A stretch of 64,000 nt of DNA, taken from Candidatus Saccharimonadota bacterium (GTDB lineage Bacteria; Patescibacteriota; Saccharimonadia; Saccharimonadales; Saccharimonadaceae). The notes under the pieces were generated by a model. The model worked only from the letters and a program-made list of their open reading frames with translations, did not search any database and was not told the origin of the DNA. This document shows, in pieces, positions 1 to 8,755 of the stretch (positions are counted from its first letter, which is position 1; each line of letters starts with the position of its first letter). The position numbers and the translations under genes were made by a program. Location of the stretch: the NCBI GenBank assembly GCA_017437945.1, contig JAFRWP010000007.1, positions 62,001 to 126,000 of the forward strand, read 5' to 3'.

Positions 1-233
1 ATATGGCGCGCAAAATCGCAGTAGATTATTTAAAGAAACATCGTGCCAACGAAGTAATCGTTAATATCGCATATGCGCTTGGACGAGTTGAGCCGGTTGA
101 CGCCACGGCATATATTGACGGACATAAATGCGGTATCGCGGGCTATGATTTATCACCAAATGGCATTATAAGTCAGTTAGATTTGCTCCGGCCGAATTAT
201 GCAGAACGCGCAAAATGGGGGCACCATCTATAG
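1..233 (+). CDS. metK: S-adenosylmethionine synthetase, C-terminal end (partial)
   Basis: MetK joins methionine and ATP to make S-adenosylmethionine, the methyl donor for the several methylases in this window. The window opens inside the gene and only the last 76 or so codons remain. They match the C-terminal domain: an ARKIAVDYL helix, an IAYALGRVEPV strand typical of the family, and the closing ISQLDLLRPNY block. The frame is open to the window edge and stops with TAG at 231-233. The methionine at position 3 is internal, not the start. Confidence 0.85.
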   Translation, partial: MARKIAVDYLKKHRANEVIVNIAYALGRVEPVDATAYIDGHKCGIAGYDLSPNGIISQLDLLRPNYAERAKWGHHL

Positions 234-267
234 AATTTATACTTTTAGTAGCATAATAAAAATAAGC

Positions 268-1020
268 ATGAATTCTACAAACGATAATCTCACAAAAGCA
301 CCAGTTACTCCATATGGTGACCAAACTGTAAAAATTGAATATGCCGGGTATAAGAAAAGCGGTGGCGAAACATTTTCATTATTCTTGTTTTTCGGATTCC
401 TGATACTCCCTAATGTAATGATGCTAGTTACTGTCATTTCGATGCGTGATCGTATAACGGTTGAAGAAGGCTATAATCCGTGGGAAATGCTTTCCGGCTA
501 CATTCCAACTATGGTTTTTGCAGCGATATTGATTGGCCTACATGTATATTTCCGTAAAAAACGGCTAAAGAAACTAGCCACAATTCAGGAAGTAATCGCC
601 AAAGGCCAAATGGTGATCGGGGACATAATGAATTTAGAGACCGTTACGACTGGTTCGGGCGGCGATAGGACTACAAATTACTATTATCACGTTAAATATA
701 AGAAACCGGGCAGCGATGATGAAGTGCAGTTTGACACTCCTTATCTAGCAAGTCATCCGCAAATCAGGAATGAAGAATTACCTCTAAAGGTCAAAGTGTA
801 TATCGGCGACGGGTCATTTTCTTATGCCGATGAAATTATTAATCCGCCAATCGAAAAAATCAAATCACGTAAACAGCTTCGGGCATTATTAATAACAGCG
901 TTGTTAATATTGGCGGTTGGCGGAATATTTACGATGGCTATAAATACGATAATTGGCGGAATTATGTTCGGAACGGCAATGGTGATTGCTGTCGTTATTA
1001 GTATACTTGATAGAAAATGA
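268..1020 (+). CDS. membrane protein of unknown function, four predicted TM helices
   Basis: A 250-residue protein I do not recognise. It has two hydrophobic helices near residues 33-54 and 75-95, a soluble domain with a Tyr-rich strand (NYYYHVKY) at about 135-200, then two closely spaced helices at the C-terminus. A larger frame opens at 199 inside metK, but the ATG at 268 is preferred because a CATAAT box lies nine bases upstream and the preceding codons look unlike protein. The soluble domain between the helix pairs recalls DUF3592-type membrane proteins. That is a guess. Confidence 0.6.
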   Translation: MNSTNDNLTKAPVTPYGDQTVKIEYAGYKKSGGETFSLFLFFGFLILPNVMMLVTVISMRDRITVEEGYNPWEMLSGYIPTMVFAAILIGLHVYFRKKRLKKLATIQEVIAKGQMVIGDIMNLETVTTGSGGDRTTNYYYHVKYKKPGSDDEVQFDTPYLASHPQIRNEELPLKVKVYIGDGSFSYADEIINPPIEKIKSRKQLRALLITALLILAVGGIFTMAINTIIGGIMFGTAMVIAVVISILDRK

Positions 1021-1074
1021 GTATTAGGCCGAAATAATAGACTAGCCTCACCTATCATTTTCTTGACAATATGT

Positions 1075-1080
1075 TAAAAT
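1075..1080 (+). promoter_or_regulatory. -10 box of lepA, leaderless start
   Basis: TAAAAT lies seven bases before the lepA ATG at 1088, so transcription should begin at or within a base or two of the start codon. No Shine-Dalgarno sequence is present. A TTGACA at 1063-1068 is only six bases away and cannot be the matching -35. Confidence 0.6.
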
Positions 1081-1087
1081 ATATCAT

Positions 1088-2866
1088 ATGGATATTGAGA
1101 AAATCCGTAATTTTTGTATTATCGCGCATATCGACCACGGGAAATCCACTCTAGCTGATCGAATGTTAGAATTAACCGGCACAGTAGAAAAGCGCGAGAT
1201 GAAGTCGCAACTCCTCGATAGTATGGAGCTTGAGCGTGAAAAAGGTATTACCATCAAGCTTACGCCAGCGCACATGCATTACAAGGGTTACATTTTGAAC
1301 TTAATCGATACTCCGGGTCACGTTGATTTTTCCTATGAAGTTTCGCGATCACTGCAAGCTGTGGAAGGTGCTATTTTAGTAGTTGACGCAACGCAGGGAA
1401 TTCAGGCGCAAACACTTGCTAATGTCTATTTGGCGCTCGAGCAAGACTTGAAAATCATTCCAGTAATTAACAAAATTGATCTTCCGGCTAGCGACGTCCC
1501 GCGCGTAACAGCAGAAATAATTAATTTGCTTGGCTGCGACGAATCAGAGATTATTAAAGTCTCTGCTAAAACTGGCGAGAATGTCGATAAGGTTCTGGAT
1601 GCCATTATTGAACGCGTTCCTGCACCGGCAAAGTCAACCGACGGGCATACGCGCGCTTTGATTTTTGATTCATATTTCGACGATTATCGCGGTGTTATTC
1701 TTTATGTCCGCATGTTTGACGGTACTTTACTAAAGAATGCTAATATTCGCATGATGGCGACCGAATCAAACGACATCGCACTTGAAGTTGGCGTACTGAA
1801 TCCAAAAATGTCGCCACGCCCGGAACTTAGCTGCGGCGAAATTGGCTACATAGTTACTAACCTGAAAGCTACGCGCGAGGCAAAAGTTGGCGACACGGTT
1901 ACAATTGCGAGTAATCGCGCTACTGAACCGCTTCCTGGCTATAAGAATGTTCATCCATTTGTGTATGCCGGATTTTTCCCAGTCAGCAATGATCAGTACA
2001 AAGATTTGAAAGAGGCCCTTGAGAAGCTCGCTCTCAGTGATTCAGCTTTGCAATTTGAGCCAGAGAATTCACCAGTACTTGGTTTCGGCTTGCGTATTGG
2101 TTTCCTCGGTCTGCTACATATGGATATTATCCGTGAACGTCTTGAACGCGAATTTAATCTAGATCTAATTGTCACGAATCCATCTACGGACTATCATGTC
2201 ACACTTACCACTGGCGAAGAGTTGGATATTCGTTCCGCCTCGGATTTGCCAGATATTACGCGCGTGGCGGAAATCCGTGAGCCATGGGCAAAAGGCGAAA
2301 TCATTACGCCCAAAGAGTATATTGGCTCAATCCTTGAATTAATCGTTAGCAAACGTGGCGTGCAAAAGAATATTTCCTACATCGATACGCGTGCCGTAAT
2401 TGATTTTGAGGCGCCAATGGCGAATCTTTTGACTGATTTTTATGATCAGCTCAAATCGGCTACTTCCGGCTATGCGTCATTTAACTATGAACTCGGCGGA
2501 TATAAAGCCGAAGACCTCGTGCGAATTGATTTTCTCGTTGCCGGCGAGCGTGTTGATGCGCTCAGTGTGATGGCACATCGCAGTGAGGCGGATGAAATCG
2601 GCCGCGTAGTCACAAAGAAGCTTAAAGAAGTAATTCCGCGTCAAAACTTCGAGGTCGCTTTACAAGCGGCAATCGGCGCACGCATTATCGCACGCGAGAC
2701 CATCGGCGCCTACCGCAAAGACGTCACTGTAAAAATTCACACCGGCGATCGCGACCGCAAGGCCAAATTGATGGAAAAGCAGAAACGCGGCAAAGCGCGC
2801 ATGAAACGCTTCGGCAAAGTCGACATCCCGAGCGAAGCTTTCACTGTAATGCTCAAAAGAGATTAA
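1088..2866 (+). CDS. lepA: elongation factor 4 (LepA), back-translocating GTPase
   Basis: LepA is a ribosome-associated GTPase that acts on stalled elongating ribosomes. At 592 residues it is full length for the family. The G domain shows the P-loop AHIDHGKST at 13-21, DTPGH at 74-78 and NKID at 128-131. The LepA-specific C-terminal domain is present and ends in a basic KQKRGKARMKRFG tail. It is a monocistronic unit with a leaderless-type promoter and a strong terminator directly behind it, shared with the convergent kinase gene. Confidence 0.97.
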   Translation: MDIEKIRNFCIIAHIDHGKSTLADRMLELTGTVEKREMKSQLLDSMELEREKGITIKLTPAHMHYKGYILNLIDTPGHVDFSYEVSRSLQAVEGAILVVDATQGIQAQTLANVYLALEQDLKIIPVINKIDLPASDVPRVTAEIINLLGCDESEIIKVSAKTGENVDKVLDAIIERVPAPAKSTDGHTRALIFDSYFDDYRGVILYVRMFDGTLLKNANIRMMATESNDIALEVGVLNPKMSPRPELSCGEIGYIVTNLKATREAKVGDTVTIASNRATEPLPGYKNVHPFVYAGFFPVSNDQYKDLKEALEKLALSDSALQFEPENSPVLGFGLRIGFLGLLHMDIIRERLEREFNLDLIVTNPSTDYHVTLTTGEELDIRSASDLPDITRVAEIREPWAKGEIITPKEYIGSILELIVSKRGVQKNISYIDTRAVIDFEAPMANLLTDFYDQLKSATSGYASFNYELGGYKAEDLVRIDFLVAGERVDALSVMAHRSEADEIGRVVTKKLKEVIPRQNFEVALQAAIGARIIARETIGAYRKDVTVKIHTGDRDRKAKLMEKQKRGKARMKRFGKVDIPSEAFTVMLKRD

Positions 2867-2897
2867 AAAAATCCCCCTGTACGGGGGGATTTTTTAT
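2867..2897. terminator. bidirectional intrinsic terminator
   Basis: A short G/C hairpin (CCCCC against GGGGG around TGTA) is flanked by A-runs and T-runs, so it can end both lepA and the convergent gene whose stop is at 2894. Confidence 0.8.
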
Positions 2898-3538
2898 TGT
2901 TCGATTGGAATATCTTTGCCTTGCTCGCGCATGGCCATATCGTAAAGCGCCACCAAAGCGTTTCGCAGCACCGTATCACGGTCTTTATTGGCGGTAATCG
3001 GGAGTAAGAGTCCGCGTTTGCGATAAGTCTCGATGACTGGCATAGTCTTAGTGATAAATTCCTTGATGCGTACATCGAGAATCTCGAGGTCATGATCGTC
3101 TTGACGTTGGCCACGATCCTGGAGCATGCGGGAAGCTTCCCAGCGATTCTTTACCTCGGCTTCGGAGACGTTCAAGAGTAATGCAGCCTTAATTGGATGG
3201 CCACCATCAGCGGCGGCGGAAATTACATCATATTCCTCGCCTTCCCAGCGACCAACGCTACTAAGAATGAGCGGATATTGTGCTAAGTCCTCACGCTTCA
3301 AATAAGGTAAAACTAAATCTTTAAACTTACCCGTTGGCGCCAAGACACCTGCGGCCAAATCTTTAAGTAATTCTTTATCGCCAGCGGAGCGCAAAATTAG
3401 ACCAGAGCTAAGCAACCTTGCGCCGAGTAACTCTGCTAAACGCACGCCAACTGTATCTTTTCCAGAAAAGGGCAAACCGAATATATTAATGCTTCCGGTA
3501 CCAAGCCATTGTTTAATTATTGCAATATAATTTTCCAT
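2894..3538 (-). CDS. adenylate kinase-like nucleotide kinase
   Basis: A 214-residue P-loop kinase. Adenylate kinases balance AMP, ADP and ATP in the cytosol. The N-terminal strand-loop-helix reads NIFGLPFSGKDT, the Walker A of nucleoside monophosphate kinases, followed by a region resembling the NMP-binding segment. An Arg-rich stretch near the C-terminal third (DRGQRQDDH) recalls the lid of the Adk family. The ATG at 3536-3538 was chosen because a TATTAT box lies seven bases upstream; an ORF extension to 3700 runs antisense to the neighbour. GLPFSGKDT is unusual beside the normal GxPGxGKGT, so it may be a relative with a different substrate. Confidence 0.65.
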   Translation of the reverse strand: MENYIAIIKQWLGTGSINIFGLPFSGKDTVGVRLAELLGARLLSSGLILRSAGDKELLKDLAAGVLAPTGKFKDLVLPYLKREDLAQYPLILSSVGRWEGEEYDVISAAADGGHPIKAALLLNVSEAEVKNRWEASRMLQDRGQRQDDHDLEILDVRIKEFITKTMPVIETYRKRGLLLPITANKDRDTVLRNALVALYDMAMREQGKDIPIEQ

Positions 3539-3544
3539 TACTGG

Positions 3545-3551
3545 TATAATA
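3545..3551. promoter_or_regulatory. shared -10 element of two divergent genes
   Basis: The heptamer TATAATA gives TATAAT on the plus strand (ten bases before the ATG at 3561) and TATTAT on the minus strand (seven bases before the kinase ATG). Only 22 bases separate the two start codons. Confidence 0.55.
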
Positions 3552-3560
3552 ATAACATAT

Positions 3561-4706
3561 ATGGATAACCAGGATGCTAAGAAAAATGGGCTAGTTGGCA
3601 TTGCCGGTGATATCTTCAGAGGCGAAGCCAAATTAACTGTCGAAGATGATGTCAAAAGAGCTACCGACTCAACCGGTGGCAATAATGCCGATGTCGTCAT
3701 TCAGCCGCAAAACTATGAGAACGTACAGACACAAAGCGTAGTTGAGACTGCGCGCGAACAGGCCGAAAAAGAATTAGCTATGATTAAAGCCTACAACGAT
3801 GAAATGCTGCGTAGGCAGAAGATTGAAGAGAACAAGGCGAAAGCCAAACGTGGCGCTATCCGCACGATGCTGGTTATCTTCCTCATTATTTTCTTGGTAG
3901 TTGTAGTTTGGGTTGTAGTAAGCGCCTTAATGAACGTTTACAATCCTCCAGCACCAATTGATCCTCCGAAACCTGATGAGAAGCCGAAGAACGATACGGT
4001 TGATGGATATAAGTGTAAGACGAAAGAATGTTATAAGATGGCAGATATGCCGGATGGTCGTTTGATTATTCGCGATGATCAATACTTTATATTCGATCCA
4101 ACTACCGGCAAAGAGCACTTAACTACTATTGAGAATCAGAAGTATTACAACATCACTGCCTTCACTTGGGGCAACGACATTCTCGTTGACCTTGATCCTG
4201 AATCTGGCCTCAATGGTTTATTCTCGATATCCGCGGGCCGCATGGTTACAGACTTTAATTACGATTCGTTCGTTCGCGATATTAAAGATTCGAGCTATGC
4301 CGAGATGAACTGGGCAGAGGGCCAATATATTGTTGCTCGTAAAGATGGTCAATATCGTCTAATTCGCATCGTTGATGGCAAAGAAATCATTCATGCCACC
4401 GATCGCGTATTTGTTCACGATAACTTCTGCATCAGCTACAACGGTAACGGCGAGCGTCGTATTTATACGCTCGAAGGTGATCAATTCAAGATTGCGCCAG
4501 AAGGTTCAACTATCTGGATTAAGGGTAATTATCTCCTATTCATGAACTTAACTAAGAGTAGTACTAGCTTTGAACTTTACGATGGTAGCGGCAAAAAGGC
4601 AAGTACCAAAGACGCCGAATATATTCGCCTCCATAAGATTAAATCCAAAGATTTTCTTAATACAATCAATAACGACAAACAATACTATAAAGTTCCAGTC
4701 GAATAA
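3561..4706 (+). CDS. single-pass membrane protein with extracytoplasmic C-terminal domain
   Basis: A 381-residue protein not assigned to a family. The first 95 residues are hydrophilic and contain a charged, probably coiled-coil stretch (ETAREQAEKELAMIKAYNDE). One transmembrane helix lies at about 99-127. A Pro-rich linker (PPAPIDPPKPDEKP) and two Cys residues follow, then some 220 residues of alternating hydrophobic and polar strands with DPTTGKE- and DGQYRLI-type turns, as in a beta-propeller. Topology is probably N-in, C-out. It is followed by the CIRCE element of hrcA. Confidence 0.65.
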   Translation: MDNQDAKKNGLVGIAGDIFRGEAKLTVEDDVKRATDSTGGNNADVVIQPQNYENVQTQSVVETAREQAEKELAMIKAYNDEMLRRQKIEENKAKAKRGAIRTMLVIFLIIFLVVVVWVVVSALMNVYNPPAPIDPPKPDEKPKNDTVDGYKCKTKECYKMADMPDGRLIIRDDQYFIFDPTTGKEHLTTIENQKYYNITAFTWGNDILVDLDPESGLNGLFSISAGRMVTDFNYDSFVRDIKDSSYAEMNWAEGQYIVARKDGQYRLIRIVDGKEIIHATDRVFVHDNFCISYNGNGERRIYTLEGDQFKIAPEGSTIWIKGNYLLFMNLTKSSTSFELYDGSGKKASTKDAEYIRLHKIKSKDFLNTINNDKQYYKVPVE

Positions 4707-4733
4707 TTAGCAGACCTTGCCAAAGAGTGCCAA
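4707..4733 (+). promoter_or_regulatory. CIRCE operator of hrcA-grpE
   Basis: TTAGCAGAC, nine bases, GAGTGCCAA. This matches the CIRCE inverted repeat (TTAGCACTC-N9-GAGTGCTAA) at seven of nine positions in the left arm and eight of nine in the right. It sits just upstream of the -10 box and covers the -35 area, so HrcA bound here would shut off its own operon. Confidence 0.75.
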
Positions 4734-4739
4734 AAAGCA

Positions 4740-4745
4740 TAAAAT
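4740..4745 (+). promoter_or_regulatory. -10 box of hrcA, leaderless start
   Basis: TAAAAT, six bases before the hrcA ATG; no Shine-Dalgarno sequence. Confidence 0.6.
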
Positions 4746-4751
4746 ATAGCT

Positions 4752-5486
4752 ATGACAGACCGTCAAAGAGAAATACTTTATGCAATCATTGAGGAATATG
4801 CTGAGCTCGCTACACCCGTCGGCAGCGTCACGCTTGCTAAGCTTTTTGATTGTTCTTCGGCGACAATTCGCGCCGAGATGGTAAAACTTGAAGCGATGGG
4901 CTACATTACTCAGCCGCACACCTCCGCAGGACGCGTACCGACCGACGCTGGCTATCGCCTCTACGTAAACTCACTTCAAGAAAAGATTGATCGCGAAGCC
5001 GACGAGAAGCCGGAGCATGAGCGTATCGAGCCAGAAGACCGGCCAACCAGGGCGCTAGCTACTCGCATCCAACAACAGACCAGTGCTGATTATGCTATCC
5101 GCGCCGCCGTTGATAGCCTCGTGCATCTAACTGGCAACCTTGGCCTTGCTACGATTGGCGACCAAATCTATATTTCCGGTTTTGGCAACCTATTCTCTCA
5201 GCCAGAATTTGTTCAGGCCGCTCAAGTCCAAGCCGTAGGCAAATTACTCGACAATATTAAGCCATGGCTGCTCGAAGTTCAGCCAAACGAGGCAATCAAC
5301 GTCTATATCGGCACCGAAAACCCAATTGGAAAAGCTTCGAATGTCTCATTAATAATTTCGCGTTTCCGTTCGCCGTACTCGGATCGTAGCTATATCGGCG
5401 TGCTTGGACCAACGCGTCAATCATATAAACGTGTCATGTCGCTCGTGCGTCATGCTGGAATAATGTTGGAGGATATCATCTTATGA
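4752..5486 (+). CDS. hrcA: heat-shock repressor HrcA
   Basis: HrcA represses chaperone genes by binding CIRCE and is kept folded by GroEL. The N-terminal winged helix is clear: TDRQREIL at the start, then [26 protein letters not shown] at about 33-60 as recognition helix and wing. The protein is 244 residues against roughly 340 in typical HrcA, so the central GAF-like and dimer region is shortened. The CIRCE copy upstream indicates autoregulation. It overlaps grpE by four bases (ATGA), so the two are translationally coupled. Confidence 0.92.
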   Translation: MTDRQREILYAIIEEYAELATPVGSVTLAKLFDCSSATIRAEMVKLEAMGYITQPHTSAGRVPTDAGYRLYVNSLQEKIDREADEKPEHERIEPEDRPTRALATRIQQQTSADYAIRAAVDSLVHLTGNLGLATIGDQIYISGFGNLFSQPEFVQAAQVQAVGKLLDNIKPWLLEVQPNEAINVYIGTENPIGKASNVSLIISRFRSPYSDRSYIGVLGPTRQSYKRVMSLVRHAGIMLEDIIL

Positions 5487-6088
5487 ACGAAGATAACGAT
5501 TTAAACGAAAGCCTTAATTCTGAGCCACAGAATCTCGAAAACGGGCCACAACAAAATGAAGGTGACGAAGACGAGGGCGGGGCATCGAGCGCTGAAAGTA
5601 TGGGTGAGGCGGCAATTGGCGCCGCAAAAACCAAAGCAACCAAGCTATTTGGTAAGAAAACTAAGAAAAATGTTGATGACGAGCAGAACGCTAAAATCGC
5701 GGAGTTAACAAATGATTTACAGCGCACGCGTGCTGATTTTGAAAATTTCCGTCGCCAAACTGAACTTCAGAAAGAGCAGTATGGCAATTCTGTAAAATAC
5801 GCCACCGTCAATAAGGTATTGCCACTAATTGACGACATGGAGCGTGCAATTGCGGCTAATCCAGACACGCTCAAGCCGCTCGAAAAGAATCTCGAAAAGA
5901 CCATAACGAACCTTGGTCTAACTAAAATCGAATCCGAGCCAGGCACAGCCTTTAATCCAGACTTGCACGACGCCGTGATGGTGGAAGGTGATGGCGATAA
6001 TGAAGTTATCGCTGATACTCTCCGCACTGGTTATTATTACGAAGGGCAAGTGCTTCGCCCAACCATGGTCAAAGTATCCAAACAATGA
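5483..6088 (+). CDS. grpE: nucleotide exchange factor GrpE
   Basis: GrpE releases ADP from DnaK during the chaperone cycle. The 201-residue protein has an acidic, disordered N-terminus, then the long dimerising coiled coil ([21 protein letters not shown]) and the C-terminal beta domain ending in [17 protein letters not shown], the GrpE signature. It lies between hrcA and trmD with ATGA overlaps on both sides. dnaK and dnaJ are not in the window. Confidence 0.95.
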   Translation: MNEDNDLNESLNSEPQNLENGPQQNEGDEDEGGASSAESMGEAAIGAAKTKATKLFGKKTKKNVDDEQNAKIAELTNDLQRTRADFENFRRQTELQKEQYGNSVKYATVNKVLPLIDDMERAIAANPDTLKPLEKNLEKTITNLGLTKIESEPGTAFNPDLHDAVMVEGDGDNEVIADTLRTGYYYEGQVLRPTMVKVSKQ

Positions 6089-6741
6089 AAATCTCAATAA
6101 TCACGCTCTTTCCGGACATGTTCGACAAAGTATTTAACCAGTCGATGCTCTGGAAGGCGCAAGATCGTAAACTTGTTGAATTCGAATTGATCGACCTGCG
6201 TCAATTCGGGCTCGGTCCGCGCCACCAAGTTGATGACACTCCGTACGGTGGTGGCGATGGCATGTTATTGAAGCCAGAACCATTATTTGCGGCTGTTGAA
6301 GATGCTAAGACGCGTAATCCGGATGCGAAAGTCGTATTAATGACGCCAAAGGGCGCAATTTGGGATCAAGCGCACGCGCAAAAATTCGCCAATTCCGGCG
6401 AGAACTATATTTTCATTTGCCCGCATTATGAAGGCTACGATGAACGCATTTTGACACTCGTAGATTATCAGCTGTGCCTCGGAAAATTCATTATGACTGG
6501 CGGCGAAATACCTACCATGGCGATCGTCGATTCTATCGTTCGATTAATCCCGGGCGTACTTGGTGGCGAAACTTCAGCTGAAATTGAAAGCTTTTCGGAT
6601 GGTGATAATTATGAATATCCGCAGTATACCAGACCGGCCGAATTTAGGGGAATGAAAGTGCCGGAAGTACTACTAAATGGTAATCATGCCGAAATTGCCA
6701 AATGGCGCGCCGAAAACGCCCCTAAAACTCCTCAAGAATAG
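6085..6741 (+). CDS. trmD: tRNA (guanine-N1-)-methyltransferase
   Basis: TrmD methylates G37 next to the anticodon, preventing +1 frameshifting. The 218-residue SPOUT protein has the family motifs: TPYGGGDGM near residue 52, HYEGYDER near 113, and the trefoil-knot SAM site IMTGGEIPTMAIVDSIVRLIPG. It starts in the grpE stop (ATGA) and is the last gene of the hrcA operon. In most bacteria trmD sits with ribosomal genes; the heat-shock location is lineage-specific. Confidence 0.96.
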   Translation: MKISIITLFPDMFDKVFNQSMLWKAQDRKLVEFELIDLRQFGLGPRHQVDDTPYGGGDGMLLKPEPLFAAVEDAKTRNPDAKVVLMTPKGAIWDQAHAQKFANSGENYIFICPHYEGYDERILTLVDYQLCLGKFIMTGGEIPTMAIVDSIVRLIPGVLGGETSAEIESFSDGDNYEYPQYTRPAEFRGMKVPEVLLNGNHAEIAKWRAENAPKTPQE

Positions 6742-6747
6742 TAAAAT
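6742..6747 (+). promoter_or_regulatory. -10 box of recG, leaderless start
   Basis: TAAAAT ends six bases before the recG ATG, directly after the trmD stop. Confidence 0.55.
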
Positions 6748-6753
6748 ATAAAT

Positions 6754-8754
6754 ATGGATTTAGCCGCTCCCGTCGAAGAGGTGAAGGGCATTGGGCCAAA
6801 GACTGCAGAAGTTTTGCGCAAGGCTAATATTTTGACGCTCCGCGATTTGGTTTATCATCTGCCGCGTGATTATGAAAACTTCCAGCAAGCCCAGAACATC
6901 TCCAGTCTCAAGCCTGGCAATGTTGTCATTAAGGCTAAAGTTGAATCAATTTCAACGCGTCGCATGCGTCGCAGCCTTGCAATTACGGAGGCAACTTTGC
7001 GTGATAGTACCGGCGCAATCAAAGCAATTTGGTTTAACCAGTCATATCGCGCCAAGCAGTTTGATCAAGAAAAAGATTATTATTTTTCGGGAGAAATGGC
7101 CCTAAAGTATGGGCGTTATCAAATCACGAATCCGTCTGCAATTTTAGCTAGCGATTTCGACACGGCTTCAACCGCCAAAATTCAGCCAATTTATCCTGCT
7201 CGCGGCACCGTCAAATCGCAAGACTTCAAGAAATTTATTAAAACAATTAGTAACAATATTGCATTGATTCCCGACATGATCCCGAACTTTCCTGGTCGCG
7301 CCGACGCGTTGTTCGATGTGCATTTTCCTGAAACTATTGAGCAGGCTCGAACGGGGCGTGAGTATTTAGCGGTTGAAGAACTCTTCAGCTTGTTGCTTGC
7401 CGCTAAATTAAATCGTGAAGAAAACCAGAAATTGCGCACGTCGCCTATCAAGGGCAATATGGATGATTTTAAAACGTTTATAGAAAAATTGCCGTTCAAA
7501 TTAACGAATGCTCAACGCCGCGCGACGTGGGAAATAATTCAGGACATGGAAAACGATGTGCCGATGAACCGTTTACTGCAAGGCGACGTCGGTTCGGGCA
7601 AAACTATGGTTGCGGCACTAAGTGCTTTCATGGCAAAAAGTGCTGGTTTCCAAACGGCCCTGATGGCGCCAACAGAAGTATTGGCGACACAACATGCCGA
7701 ATCGCTGTCGAAACTATTTGGCAACCAACTCAGCGTAGCGTTACTGACGGGCTCTACGAAGCATAAAGATGAACTCAAGAAGCATATTAAAAACGGCGAC
7801 GTTGACCTCGTGGTTGGAACGCATGCACTCATTACCGACGATACAGAATTTGCCAAGCTAGGACTGGCAATTATTGACGAACAACATCGTTTTGGCGTGA
7901 TGCAGCGTCAAAAACTGCTTAGTAAAGCACACACGATGCCGCATCTCCTTTCGATGACCGCTACGCCGATTCCGCGCTCATTACAACTCACGATTTTTGG
8001 CGATTTGTCGGTGTCGATTTTGGACGAATTGCCAGCCGGGCGCCAGCCAATTACCACAAAAATCGTGTCGCCAAATTCGACGAAACAAATGTGGGATGCA
8101 ATCGAAAAAGAATTAGTCGCCAAACACCAGGTATATTACATTTGCAAAAAAATTGACGACAAAGGCGCTAGTGAACTTTCAAATGTCAAAAAAGAATCGC
8201 AAAAAATCGCACACCAATTTCCGAATTACAATGTGGCTTATTTACATGGGCGCATGAAACCGTCCGAAAAGGATGAAATAATGACATTGTTTGCAAACGG
8301 CGAAATCGACATTCTGGTTAGTACGACTGTCGTAGAGGTAGGCGTAAACGTGCCGAATGCGACCGTGATGGTAATTGCCGACGCGGATCAATATGGTCTG
8401 TCACAGCTGCATCAGTTGCGCGGGCGCGTAGGACGTGGCAGCGACGCTTCGTTTTGTTATCTGATTAATTCAAACTCTGATGCGCCGACGCGCAGACTGC
8501 GCGAAATTGAGCGCTCACAGGACGGTTTTTATTTGGCGGAAGTTGACTTAAAACTACGCGGCCCAGGCGAGTTATACGGTTCGCTCCAGCATGGCGCACT
8601 AGATCTTCGAATAGCAACAATTACGGATACAAAACTCGTGCATCGCGCCGACTTACTCGTGAAGGATTTTCTGGAAAAAGGCTTCAATATGATAGAATAT
8701 AAAGAGTTAAAAGATTCCGTCCAGAAATATCAACGTTTAACTACTCTGAACTAA
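6754..8754 (+). CDS. recG: ATP-dependent DNA helicase RecG
   Basis: RecG remodels stalled replication forks and branch-migrates Holliday junctions. The 666-residue protein carries an N-terminal helix-hairpin-helix-like segment (VEEVKGIGPKTAEVLRKANI) and an OB-fold wedge domain (about 55-150). The helicase core has Walker A GDVGSGKT at 277-284, DEQH at 375-378 and SMTATPIPRSL. The second helicase domain has QLRGRVGRG and a TRG-like C-terminus. Length is close to the usual 690. The next gene starts two bases after the stop. Confidence 0.96.
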   Translation: MDLAAPVEEVKGIGPKTAEVLRKANILTLRDLVYHLPRDYENFQQAQNISSLKPGNVVIKAKVESISTRRMRRSLAITEATLRDSTGAIKAIWFNQSYRAKQFDQEKDYYFSGEMALKYGRYQITNPSAILASDFDTASTAKIQPIYPARGTVKSQDFKKFIKTISNNIALIPDMIPNFPGRADALFDVHFPETIEQARTGREYLAVEELFSLLLAAKLNREENQKLRTSPIKGNMDDFKTFIEKLPFKLTNAQRRATWEIIQDMENDVPMNRLLQGDVGSGKTMVAALSAFMAKSAGFQTALMAPTEVLATQHAESLSKLFGNQLSVALLTGSTKHKDELKKHIKNGDVDLVVGTHALITDDTEFAKLGLAIIDEQHRFGVMQRQKLLSKAHTMPHLLSMTATPIPRSLQLTIFGDLSVSILDELPAGRQPITTKIVSPNSTKQMWDAIEKELVAKHQVYYICKKIDDKGASELSNVKKESQKIAHQFPNYNVAYLHGRMKPSEKDEIMTLFANGEIDILVSTTVVEVGVNVPNATVMVIADADQYGLSQLHQLRGRVGRGSDASFCYLINSNSDAPTRRLREIERSQDGFYLAEVDLKLRGPGELYGSLQHGALDLRIATITDTKLVHRADLLVKDFLEKGFNMIEYKELKDSVQKYQRLTTLN

Positions 8755-8755
8755 A

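Noticed and set aside
1063-1068. TTGACA upstream of lepA as a -35 box
   Set aside because: It is only six bases from the TAAAAT box; normal spacing is 16-18.
2894-3700. Longer adenylate kinase-like frame starting at 3700
   Set aside because: The extra 54 codons are antisense to the neighbouring gene and cross both promoters.
5484-6088. TGA read as an amino acid (code 25)
   Set aside because: TGA ends hrcA, grpE, parA and others at the lengths expected for their families.
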